Below are positions 1 through 6,296 of a DNA stretch of 10,438 nucleotides, in pieces (the first letter of the stretch is position 1; every line of letters starts with the position of its first letter). Position numbers and translations under genes: made by a program. Below the pieces are notes generated by a model that did no database searches, had not been told where the DNA came from, and worked only from the letters and a program-made list of their open reading frames with translations. The DNA lies in assembly GCA_021798415.1 (NCBI GenBank), contig JAJZGO010000049.1, positions 1 through 10,438 on the forward strand, given 5' to 3'. The DNA is from Thermoplasmata archaeon (GTDB lineage: Archaea; Thermoplasmatota; Thermoplasmata; Lutacidiplasmatales; UBA184).

Positions 1-489
1 GAGGTCGTCGATCGTCGCCTCGACGTTCCCCCGTCGGTTCGGGTTCGACTCGAGCTCGACCTGGAACGGAAGGAAGACGACGGGGATCGGCAGGGTCTCC
101 GTCGCCCGGAGCTCGCGCGAGAGGAATGGAAGGAGCGCGCTGCCGGTTCCGCCACCGAGCCCCGCGAGCAGGAAGACGATCTCGAAAGGGGCGAGGCGAC
201 GCAGGAGCTCCTCCTTCGCCTCTTCGGCCGCGCGGAGGACGGTCGCGCGGTCGCCCCCGCTCCCTCGGCCCTTCAGCTCGCGGTGCCCGAGGAGGATCTT
301 CTCGTCGACCCCCATCCGCACGAGGTGCTTCGCATCGGTGTTGATCGCGAAGGAGCGCACGCCCGGGATGCCGAGCCCGACCAGGTCGTGGACGGCTTCG
401 CTGCCGGCGCCCCCGAGACCGACCACGGCGATCCCCGGCGTGACCGCGAGCGCGGCCCAGGACTCCGGGGTCTCGGTCCCGTACGGCAT
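1..489 (-). CDS. ftsZ: FtsZ-family cell-division GTPase (N-terminal 163 residues, cut by window edge)
   Basis: FtsZ is a tubulin-like GTPase that polymerises at midcell to form the division ring. The frame is open from the start to base 1, so the C-terminal half is missing. The GTP-binding half is recognisable: AVVGLGGAGSEAV at about residues 21-33 (glycine-rich T1 loop), INTDAKHL at 49-56 (archaeal FtsZ has a near-identical NTDxxHL), GRGSGGD at 74-80, and the tubulin signature GLGGGTGSA at 110-118. PFQVE at 141-145 matches the PFKVE segment that follows in archaeal FtsZ. The signature ends in SA where canonical FtsZ has TG, so this may be a divergent FtsZ2-type paralogue. The ATG at 489 is preferred. 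An in-frame GTG lies at 498, and the stop of the upstream RHH gene is in the same frame 12 bases before the ATG, so the two genes are probably translationally coupled. FtsZ is more likely than CetZ because of NTDAKHL and PFQVE. Confidence 0.88.
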   Translation of the reverse strand, partial: MPYGTETPESWAALAVTPGIAVVGLGGAGSEAVHDLVGLGIPGVRSFAINTDAKHLVRMGVDEKILLGHRELKGRGSGGDRATVLRAAEEAKEELLRRLAPFEIVFLLAGLGGGTGSALLPFLSRELRATETLPIPVVFLPFQVELESNPNRRGNVEATIDDL

Positions 490-501
490 CGTCCCCACCG
501 C

Positions 502-867
502 CTAGGGCGGAGGGGACCCTTCGGCGGTCAACGGATCCCCTTCCCGTCGGTGGGTCCGGGCCGGCGGGCCGAACTGTTCGATCCGGCTGCGGATGTACTC
601 CCGCACCGCCGAGCGGACCGCGTCGTCGACGCTCACCGAGTTGCCCTCGCGCACGAACTCCTCGAGCCGATTGTTGTCCTGCCGGGAGAGCTCGACCACG
701 ACCTTGCGGATGTTCTGGGGAGGGAGGTTCAACGCGAGGTACTGCTCGAGGCCTTCCCGGATCGTATCGGAGATCGTCGGGGTGCCCTTCGCCTGCTGGA
801 GGTGCCGCAGCTTCTCGAGCAGCTCCTGCGGGATCCGGACCGTGACCCGCTCCGACGTGTCGACCAT
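502..867 (-). CDS. Tandem ribbon-helix-helix regulator upstream of ftsZ (CdrS/CdrL-like)
   Basis: This is a predicted DNA-binding regulator of 121 residues with two ribbon-helix-helix units in one chain. The first is at about residues 7-46 (strand ERVTVRIP, then two helices ending EGLEQYL). The second is at 53-97 (strand IRKVVVEL, then helices with SVDDAVRSAVREYI). The tail from 100 is Pro/Arg/Gly-rich and probably disordered. In haloarchaea a single-RHH protein, CdrS, is co-transcribed with ftsZ2 and controls division genes; the same adjacency here supports that role by inference. The start at ATG 867 is chosen because the translation becomes RHH-like only there and because the likely TATA box (923-933) would start transcription near 900. 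An in-frame ATG at 909 would extend the protein by 14 residues but lies upstream of that predicted start, and a GTG at 885 is also possible. The covalently doubled RHH could bind as a pseudo-dimer; the family normally needs two chains. Confidence 0.85.
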   Translation of the reverse strand: MVDTSERVTVRIPQELLEKLRHLQQAKGTPTISDTIREGLEQYLALNLPPQNIRKVVVELSRQDNNRLEEFVREGNSVSVDDAVRSAVREYIRSRIEQFGPPARTHRREGDPLTAEGSPPP

Positions 868-869
868 GT

Positions 870-902
870 TCGTCAGACAATGCACCTTTCTTTGTCTGAC
901 GA
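870..902. promoter_or_regulatory. Perfect 11-bp inverted repeat between promoter and start of the RHH gene
   Basis: TCGTCAGACAA at 870-880 and its exact reverse complement TTGTCTGACGA at 892-902 flank an 11-base centre. The arms lie between the presumed transcription start (about 900) and the ATG at 867, where a bound repressor would block transcription. The half-site spacing of 22 bp (two helical turns) suits a tandem RHH binding one face. The same sequence in RNA would form an 11-bp hairpin whose loop carries AGGTG, a Shine-Dalgarno-like element, so translational control is an alternative. An autoregulatory operator is the favoured reading; the palindrome is seen, the binding protein is inferred. 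Confidence 0.6.
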
Positions 903-922
903 TTGACATATCGTACTCCGAC

Positions 923-933
923 TATATGAAATG
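923..933 (-). promoter_or_regulatory. Probable archaeal TATA-box promoter for the RHH-ftsZ operon
   Basis: Read on the minus strand the site is ATTTCATATAG, the most A/T-rich element before the operon. An initiation site about 25 bases downstream would fall near 900, at the edge of the palindrome. The insertion sequence ends only about 14 bases upstream, at 947. No sigma-70 type pair is apparent. The assignment rests on position and composition only. Confidence 0.45.
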
Positions 934-946
934 CTCGAGATCGCGT

Positions 947-963
947 GCTGGGTCCCATTATTC
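947..963 (+). repeat. Left terminal inverted repeat of the insertion sequence
   Basis: The sequence is GCTGGGTCCCATTATTC. It pairs with the reverse complement of 2045-2061 at 15 of 17 bases (mismatches at repeat positions 5 and 13). The last bases include part of the transposase stop codon (962-964 on the minus strand). Confidence 0.78.
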
Positions 964-2043
964 ACAACGCCTCCCGAGCGGCTCGAACTCGGGTCAGTAG
1001 ATCGACGTTCCTCGCGATCATCCGCCACCCGGCCTCACGCCGCTGCCTCACCGCGCTCCGTGCACGGAGGAACGGTCCCTGGTGTCGTTTGATCGCCGAG
1101 AACGCCCCTTCCACGTTCGCTCGGAACCGATAGGTCTCGTGGAACACCTCGGGGTGGTGGCGGTAGCGCAAAATCATCCTCCGCCAGGCGGGGTGACCTC
1201 GCGAACGGGCGGTCCATCGGAACTTCGGAGGGAAGTACGGCTCGCCCCCTCGCTCCGCGACATACGTGACGTTCCTGCGGCCGGCATACGCCGCGTCCCC
1301 AAGGACCGGGCCCAGAGGGGCCTCCATTCGTCCAGCAGGGTCCGCATCATCGGGCCATGGGCGGCGTGGGGCGCGGTCAGCGCCCACGCGCGGATCAGCC
1401 CCCGTCCCTCGCCACGGCACTCGTTGACGACATGGAGCTTGCGGAACTGTCGGACCGAGAGGCTCCGCCCGAAGCGGAACGACCTCCACTCCCCCCGCGC
1501 GTGCTCCCCGAGCCCTGTCGAGTCCGCCGCAATCGCTCGAACTCCTCCGCCAGGCTCACGCTCTTTTTTTGAAGGCGGCGAGCACCCTCTCGTTGAGCTC
1601 GCGCAGCCACTCCTCTGAGAACCGACGCTCGGCCCGCCAGAGGGTCATACGGGAGGGGGCCTCCTCGAGACCGATCTGACGACGGATGTCGGAGGCGACC
1701 CAGAGGTTCCACTCGGCCTGGCGGTAGTCCCACCCCATCGCGTGCATCAGCCCGAGCGCCTTCGCCATCGGTTCCCACTGGAACCGCTCGGGACGTCCCC
1801 GTCGGTGAGGCCCGGGACGACCGACGTGGGGTTGGTGGCTCCATCCTCGAGGTTTGGGCATCTCGGGGAGGATCTCTTCGAGCAGTCGGGTGACGATCTC
1901 GAGCTCATGCCGACGGACCCGATCGTAGGCCCGGTAGGCGGCGCGGCGGTCTTCGGGCATCTCGAGGAGAGATTCCGGCCATTTAGACCCGCCTCCGCTC
2001 CAGTGGAAGAGGGCCTCCCTCCTCGAGAGGTCTACCCGCTCAT
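962..2043 (-). pseudogene. DDE transposase split by three single-base frameshifts
   Basis: Joining three frames gives one transposase of about 360 residues. From ATG 2043 the frame hits TAG at the fourth codon. With one more base in the GGG at 2035-2037 it runs on through VDLSRREALFHWSG into the open frame that has an ATG at 1960 and ends at 1556 (AAFKK). At the T7 run 1564-1570 (A7 on the coding strand) the frame moves +1, as if one A too many. The next segment carries AADSTG (first catalytic Asp near 1523) and FRKLHVVNE, then LLDEW. Near 1317-1320 (CCCC on the coding strand) one base is missing. The frame then returns to give GDAAYAG (second Asp near 1296) and VEGAFSAIKR (Glu near 1110), ending at 962. 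The DDE triad is thus present but spread over two frames. As sequenced it cannot be translated whole. Confidence 0.8.
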
Positions 2044-2044
2044 C

Positions 2045-2061
2045 GAATTATGGGACACAGC
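2045..2061 (-). repeat. Right terminal inverted repeat of the insertion sequence
   Basis: On the minus strand the sequence is GCTGTGTCCCATAATTC, the partner of 947-963. Immediately inside it is an ATG (2043-2041) that probably was the transposase start. The flank beyond 2062 changes to unrelated intergenic DNA. Confidence 0.78.
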
Positions 2062-2206
2062 TATCCATCCGGGCTTTGTGACTGATAGGAAAATGACCGG
2101 GTCGATGTGACAGAAGTCCGATGGCTGTTGCAAAATGACCCTCAACCAGGCAAGACCCCTGTAACCCTTGAGGTCCGGGAGGCCGACGGCTGCGTAGCGG
2201 AAAGAC
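2062..2206. other. Intergenic stretch between the insertion sequence and the MBL-fold gene
   Basis: No gene is supported here. The 9-mer AAAATGACC occurs twice (about 2092 and 2135). CCTCAA (2144-2149) and TTGAGG (2168-2173) could form a weak 6-bp stem downstream of the MBL-fold gene. There is no T-rich tail, so a terminator is not claimed. Confidence 0.35.
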
Positions 2207-2905
2207 TTAGGGACGACTAAGGAACTCGACCGGAGCCCGCTTAATGAGGTCGTCGAGAAGTGGCACGAAGTTGCTTGTGACGGGAACCCCGTGACCCGGA
2301 AGCATAACCTCCACATCCAGTTCCCGGATCCGAGAGAGCGACTGAACAGCCTGGTCCGGGCTGGTTGCGAACCCAGTGCCTGGCATTGTGAGATGACCCT
2401 TTCGCTCGACCACAGAATCCCCCGAAAAGAGGATCTTGCGGGCGGGGTGATGATAGACCACTGACCCCGGAGTGTGACCAGGCGTGTGAACGACCACAAG
2501 TGGCCCGACTCGGTCACCGTCCTTCAGTGAGATCGCGACCGGGGCATGATGGACGCGCATGAAGAGGCGCATCAAGAGGGGCGTTGGGTCCTTTGTCCGA
2601 CCGTCCACGAAAGGAGCGTCATTGGCGTGACAGGCTAGAGGAACATGGAGATTTTCAACGAGATGCGCCGCGCCTCCCATGTGGTCCACATGCCAGTGGG
2701 TCAGGAGGATCTTCCCCACGCGAGCCATAGGCATATTGGAGTCCCCGAATGCCCTAACAATCGACTTGGCTCTTCGGGAGAAGCCTGTGTCGATGAGAAA
2801 CATCTCGTCGCCCTCGCAGTACGTATAGCAGTTGCCCAATCCGGGAATGCGGCCAACACCTTCGACCACCGGTGATCCTACGGTCTTCCGCGCCTCAGTT
2901 GCCAT
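2207..2905 (-). CDS. MBL-fold metallo-hydrolase
   Basis: This is a metallo-beta-lactamase-fold hydrolase of 232 residues, a usual length for a stand-alone domain. The two-metal site is complete: H70-W-H72-V-D74-H75 (HxHxDH), H144 in HTPGHTPGS, D163 in FSGDS and H205 in LPGHG. This pattern is typical of glyoxalase-II-like thioester, lactone or related hydrolases; the substrate cannot be told from sequence. No signal peptide is evident, so it should be cytoplasmic. The ATG at 2905 has GGGAGA six bases upstream. It follows the MFS gene by 62 bases on the same strand and is the last gene of the marR-MFS block, suggesting it acts on the exported compound or a derivative. Confidence 0.87.
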   Translation of the reverse strand: MATEARKTVGSPVVEGVGRIPGLGNCYTYCEGDEMFLIDTGFSRRAKSIVRAFGDSNMPMARVGKILLTHWHVDHMGGAAHLVENLHVPLACHANDAPFVDGRTKDPTPLLMRLFMRVHHAPVAISLKDGDRVGPLVVVHTPGHTPGSVVYHHPARKILFSGDSVVERKGHLTMPGTGFATSPDQAVQSLSRIRELDVEVMLPGHGVPVTSNFVPLLDDLIKRAPVEFLSRP

Positions 2906-2967
2906 GTCTTTCTCCCACAGTGACTGGAATATCTGACCTGTACTTTGTACGGTGCCACGGTGCTGTT

Positions 2968-4545
2968 CTAACGGGCAAGGATTGGCATTGAAGTGGGCTC
3001 GGTTGAGGAGCGATCGTTGCCATTTCTCCGGTCCTTGAGCGTAGGGAGGTGGGCGAATTTCTCGTGTCTCCTAGGGCCCAGCACCTCCTCCCCGAAGAGC
3101 ACGACGACTCCCCCCGCCAGGACAATGATGGCTCCAAGCCAGAAGGCGTACTGGAAGGCAATCGGCTTCGGAAGAGTCTGGCCGTAGTAATAGATAGCGT
3201 AGGCAGCGAGAATAGACCCGACAATAGGAGTGCCCACGCTTGTGCCCAAGTTGCGAAACACATTGTTCATCGCCGTAGCCTGTCCCATATCCTTTGGGTC
3301 CACGGTCAAAACTAGCATGTTGATGATCGTGGCGTTGAGGAGGGCGACGCCCGCGCCGGCCGCGACTTCGTAGATGAGAACCTGCTCGATCGTGGTCGCC
3401 CAAGACAGCAACAGGAGTCCGAAGGCCGTCAGCACAGCGCCCCCGAAAGCGAGAGGCTTGACCCCGAGTTCGGAAACAACAAAGCTCGCTAGGATTGAAA
3501 CCCCCATCATCGATATTGCAATCGGGACGATGTCGATGCCGGCCGAGAGGATGTCCAGCGAGAACCCACCAGATACGGCGGGGTACTCGAACCTGTAGAT
3601 TAGCGCGAACAGGGCCATGAACGAGCACAGACCTGTGATGGCAAGTACAGTATTGGCCACTAGCACGTTCCGTTCCCCTAACAGTCTTGGGTCGACGATA
3701 GGTTCACCTCCCTTCTTCTTCCACCGGCTTTCCCAAAGAATGAAGGGAATCAGCAACACGAAGCCTGTCCCTAGGAAACCCAGCGTGAGCGATGAAGTCC
3801 AGCCCCACAACTGCCCTTCGGAGAGTGCGGCTACGATACCCGCGAGAGATCCCCCAAGAAGTGCTGCACCACCATAGTCCACGCGAGTGTCCGGTCGGCG
3901 ATAGGTCGATTCCCGGACCACAAGGAACACGAGAACAGTCAACGCCAGAACGAAGGGTATTGCACTGTGATAGGTGTCGCGCCATCCGTAATCCTGTGAG
4001 ACCCAAGAGCCGAGAGGAAGACTTACTGCAAGCCCTATACCGGACGTCGCGCTCAGCAGACCTTGCGCCCTGGGAACGAGTTCCTTGGGGAACTGCTCTC
4101 TGACGAGCGACATGCCGAGCGGCAGGATGGTGAGCCCGATACCTTGGACCGTTCGAGCTACGACCATGAAGGTGAAGTTGGGTGAGAATCCCGTGACTGA
4201 GACCGCCCCGGCATAAGCAATCATGACAGCCATCATGACCTTGCGCTTCCCGTAGATGTCCCCCAGCTTTCCGACCACAGGACTCAGGGCTACCCCCGAA
4301 ATGGCGTAGGCGGAGAGGATCAGGCTCGCCTGGGCAGTGTCGACGTTAAAGTCGCTCTGAATGACAGGGAGAGAGGGTAAGAGCATCCCTTCGACGTAGA
4401 GAACAATCGCGACAATACCAGCGAGTACCAGGATTACGGAGTGGGAGTAACTCTTGTCGTAGGTCTCCAACGTTTTGGCTACTGGTGTAGTCAGAGGTTC
4501 TGACACCCTGAGGCCAACACCAGATGGCAACGAATCATTAGCCAA
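2968..4545 (-). CDS. MFS drug-efflux transporter, DHA2 (14-TM, EmrB/QacA-like)
   Basis: This is a proton-driven major-facilitator exporter of 525 residues. The length and the many hydrophobic segments from about residue 36 to 485 fit the 14-helix DHA2 group, which exports drugs and other amphiphiles. Motif A is clear between helices 2 and 3 (GKLGDIYGKRK, 92-102) and motif B follows with R131 in RTVQGIG. The segment GLAVSLPLGSW occupies the place of the antiporter motif C. The cytoplasmic tail after about 485 is charged and unrelated. The start is a TTG at 4545, supported by GGGAGGGAT 6-8 bases upstream; the nearby ATG at 4538 is out of frame. It lies between a broken ABC pump and an MBL-fold hydrolase and is probably co-transcribed from the marR promoter. 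The substrate is unknown. Confidence 0.88.
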   Translation of the reverse strand: MANDSLPSGVGLRVSEPLTTPVAKTLETYDKSYSHSVILVLAGIVAIVLYVEGMLLPSLPVIQSDFNVDTAQASLILSAYAISGVALSPVVGKLGDIYGKRKVMMAVMIAYAGAVSVTGFSPNFTFMVVARTVQGIGLTILPLGMSLVREQFPKELVPRAQGLLSATSGIGLAVSLPLGSWVSQDYGWRDTYHSAIPFVLALTVLVFLVVRESTYRRPDTRVDYGGAALLGGSLAGIVAALSEGQLWGWTSSLTLGFLGTGFVLLIPFILWESRWKKKGGEPIVDPRLLGERNVLVANTVLAITGLCSFMALFALIYRFEYPAVSGGFSLDILSAGIDIVPIAISMMGVSILASFVVSELGVKPLAFGGAVLTAFGLLLLSWATTIEQVLIYEVAAGAGVALLNATIINMLVLTVDPKDMGQATAMNNVFRNLGTSVGTPIVGSILAAYAIYYYGQTLPKPIAFQYAFWLGAIIVLAGGVVVLFGEEVLGPRRHEKFAHLPTLKDRRNGNDRSSTEPTSMPILAR

Positions 4546-4572
4546 GACGAATCCCTCCCACCGAGACCTTTC

Positions 4573-5006
4573 CTAAGTGAACTCCTCGCACTCGAACATG
4601 AGCAGGCCTAGGCCGGTTGTGATCAGAAAATAGGCGAGCATGATGGCAATCCCTTCCGGAATGGTCGCATTCGTGACGGTCTGGGTGACTCCCCCGATTC
4701 CCCCGCCATGTCCGCCTCTTCTTCACCGGGAACCTCTCCGTCCAGTCCAGCCTGTTCCGCCAGCTCGACGCGCTGGACCGAGACGCCGTTGACAAAGCAC
4801 TCCCTCTCAGTCGGGAACAACATGTTGGTGAGCAGCTTCAGCGCGGTCGTCTTCCCCGCCCCGTTGGGGCCGAGAAAGCCAACGCGCTTGCCTCCCTCAA
4901 GCTTGAGGGCCAGCATGTCGAGGGACGCGAAGTCACCGAAGCGATTGGTGAGCCCTGGGTCTCGACCGATGGAAAAGTCATGTGCGGCTGACCTGATAGT
5001 CAGCAT
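4573..5006 (-). pseudogene. Remnant of an ABC exporter: ATPase N-terminus joined to permease C-terminus
   Basis: From ATG 5006 the frame gives a typical start of an ABC-2 type exporter ATPase: LTNRFGDFASLDMLALKL, Walker A GPNGAGKTT at residues 46-54, LKLLTNMLFP, then VNGVSV at about 72-77. There the similarity stops: Q-loop, LSGGQ signature, Walker B and H-loop are all absent. In another frame, bases about 4700-4573 encode IPEGIAIMLAYFLITTGLG and end in MFECEEFT and a TAG, the last transmembrane helix and tail of an ABC-2 type permease. The simplest reading is an internal deletion of well over 1 kb that fused the front of the ATPase to the back of the permease. It begins 15 bases after the marR stop, so it was the first structural gene of that operon. 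The ATPase frame itself stays open to 4623 with a non-homologous tail. Confidence 0.72.
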
Positions 5007-5021
5007 GCACGAATCATATAC

Positions 5022-5519
5022 CTATCGTACGACAGCCCGCCCCGGATCCGTGTGCCGCTTTGGCTTGCCAGAGGGAGCCCCCGTGCGCGTGAGGTCACGA
5101 ACGAGGGCGGAAGTGGCGATCTGGAGTACTTCGCTAGCGGTCGCGAGATACGGTGCCGGTGCCTCGTCCAGGGCGCGACCCAGTTTCTCATAGAAGGAGG
5201 CCTGAACGGATTCGAGGAGGCGCTTTCCTTTCGGGGTCACCAGCAGGAGCGATTCCCGCCGGTCCGCGGTGGACCGTACCCGCCGCACCCATCCCGCCTT
5301 CTCTAGGGTGTCCACGATAGGAGTCACGGTTTGGGGTCGGACACCCAGGAGCCCGGCTACTGTCGACATGTTGGCCTCCGGGTCCCTCGTGAGCCATCGG
5401 AGGACCTTGAATTGGACCGGGGTCGGTTTCCGGTCGCGGAAGAGCATTCGCTGCTCCTGCTGGAACGCCTCTATCAACCCTTCGAGCGCCAAGATGAGGT
5501 TTTGGCTCGCTTCCGACAT
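5022..5519 (-). CDS. MarR-family winged-helix transcriptional regulator
   Basis: This is a 165-residue regulator with the MarR layout: an N-terminal dimerisation helix (NLILALEGLIEAFQQEQ), then a winged helix-turn-helix from about 33 to 105. The recognition region is STVAGLLGVRPQTVTPIVDTL, followed by the wing with TADRRESLLLVTPKG, close to the family consensus DRR..LTxxG. C-terminal helices complete the dimer interface, and the last 20 residues are basic. MarR proteins usually repress adjacent efflux or detoxification genes until a phenolic or other small ligand binds. It is the first gene before the ABC remnant, MFS pump and MBL hydrolase on the same strand, so it probably controls them and itself. 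ATG 5519 is the only start giving the full dimerisation helix. Confidence 0.9.
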   Translation of the reverse strand: MSEASQNLILALEGLIEAFQQEQRMLFRDRKPTPVQFKVLRWLTRDPEANMSTVAGLLGVRPQTVTPIVDTLEKAGWVRRVRSTADRRESLLLVTPKGKRLLESVQASFYEKLGRALDEAPAPYLATASEVLQIATSALVRDLTRTGAPSGKPKRHTDPGRAVVR

Positions 5520-5571
5520 GGAAACCCGGGGCGCAAGGTTCGTCTCGGTAAGTCCTCTGAGCGTTCAATGG

Positions 5572-5643
5572 AGATATGAGTCCTATGCTCGAGTCGGTCA
5601 TTGGTCCCTCACACTTCGGGACGCTGCGACTCGAACCGCGTCC
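5572..5643 (-). promoter_or_regulatory. marR upstream region: TATA-like box and overlapping inverted repeats
   Basis: TCATATCT on the minus strand at 5579-5572 is a plausible TATA box, about 55 bases before the marR start. Further upstream CGAGTCG (5590-5596) pairs with CGACTCG (5627-5633), and inside it GTCCC (5604-5608) pairs with GGGAC (5618-5622). A competing stem pairs GGACGC (5619-5624) with GCGTCC (5638-5643), and the two folds exclude each other. If the TATA box is right these lie upstream of the transcript and could be a regulator site; if transcription starts earlier they could be an RNA switch. The rest of the 5520-5759 gap holds nothing else recognisable. Confidence 0.35.
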
Positions 5644-5759
5644 GCGAGTAGTCGCCAAAGCGGGGGCTCGGGAACCGACGGGGGTTGGGCGACACGGACG
5701 GGGCGCCCTCGAAACCCAAAGGCCCACCCTGCTAATCCAAAAGCAACTTCCGCCCTGAA

Positions 5760-6280
5760 CTACGCGCTCTCTCCAGGGTCGCCCTCAGGCCGGCAAAAAT
5801 GCAAATGAATTTTGAGCTTCAATGCCTCGCGTGCCTCGGGGGTCAATTCGGCGAGCTTCGTAGCGGCCTGCAACTTGGAGAGTCGCACACTTTGCATCCG
5901 CGTGAAATCGACAAGCCACTCCCGGTCGCCCAGTTCCTCCGTAGGGGCGAAGTAAAACCAATTCAGAAAAGTGGGGTTCTCCATAGAGTTGATTCTATCG
6001 GGACCGCCGCTTTCTCGGATTAAGTCCTGAAAATGGGTGCGATTTCAACCATGGGTGAGACTACCACCGGATTTCCCGCAGGCGTTCTGAGGGTGGTGTC
6101 ACATGAATGGGAAAGCACGACAACCATGCGGTGACTAATTCGCGATTGCGCCTCTTGCTGAACAATCTCCAGCGGCCCATCAACAGAACGATGCTGGATC
6201 GTGGCTGCCTCGACAAGAGGGACCGGCCGAACGATATCCCCTTGCAGAATATCGCGGCCCAGTGGGGCAGCTCGGTACAT
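5760..6280 (-). pseudogene. Frameshifted small gene of an uncharacterised family with GDIV and LSHSCD motifs
   Basis: Two overlapping-style fragments join into one protein of about 174 residues. The first, from ATG 6280, reads GRDILQGDIVRPVP, then VVVLSHSCDT and NPVVVSPMVEIAP before a stop at 6020. The second frame, open without a start codon before 5984, reads FQDLIRESGGPDRINS and runs into MENPTFLNWFYFAP, WLVDFTRMQSV and AELTPEAREALK to a stop at 5760. One missing base in the CCC of the coding strand (6035-6037) would join APHF and restore the frame. Small proteins with a GDI segment, an S-x-CD motif and a C-terminal VDFxR helix occur as hypotheticals in many prokaryotes; I know no function for them. 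The Cys-Asp pair could be a metal or catalytic site. Either the gene is dead or the base is a sequencing error. Confidence 0.6.
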
Positions 6281-6296
6281 TGGCCGCCCGCCGAGT

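Larger units (their letters stand above)
947..2061 (-). mobile_element. Insertion sequence, about 1.1 kb, IS5/IS4-like DDE type, with terminal inverted repeats
   Basis: The element is bounded by inverted repeats that match at 15 of 17 positions (947-963 and 2045-2061) and is filled by one minus-strand transposase reading region. Size, single gene and DDE residues fit the broad IS5/IS4 group; the exact family cannot be fixed by eye. Both repeats touch the gene: the transposase stop codon lies in the left repeat and a candidate ATG lies directly inside the right one. No convincing target duplication is seen. A 2-3 base GC/GCT repeat at the outer ends is ambiguous because the repeat tips are themselves palindromic. 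It inserted upstream of the division-operon promoter. Confidence 0.8.

Noticed and set aside
283..906. A 207-codon plus-strand frame opposite ftsZ and the RHH gene
   Set aside because: It is a shadow of two clear minus-strand genes, with no domain and strongly charged composition.
1564..1570. Programmed -1 frameshift at the A7 run
   Set aside because: A -1 shift leads to a Ser/Gly/Arg-rich frame without the catalytic Asp. The DSTG frame needs +1 or loss of one A, so classic -1 frameshifting does not fit.
1082..1618. Plus-strand frame inside the insertion sequence
   Set aside because: Antisense to the transposase catalytic region, whose DDE motifs are on the minus strand.
2206..2221. CTTAG/CTAAG hairpin at the stop codon of the MBL-fold gene as a terminator
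   Set aside because: The stem is only five base pairs, overlaps the stop codon and has no T-rich tract.
5619..5643. tRNA, because GGTTCGAGTC on the minus strand resembles a T-arm
   Set aside because: The T-stem does not pair, and no matching acceptor, D or anticodon arms lie at the right distance.
5188..5808. Open frames on both strands over the marR promoter and N-terminus
   Set aside because: Both overlap the real marR gene, show no family features and have unbalanced Arg/Pro/Ser composition.
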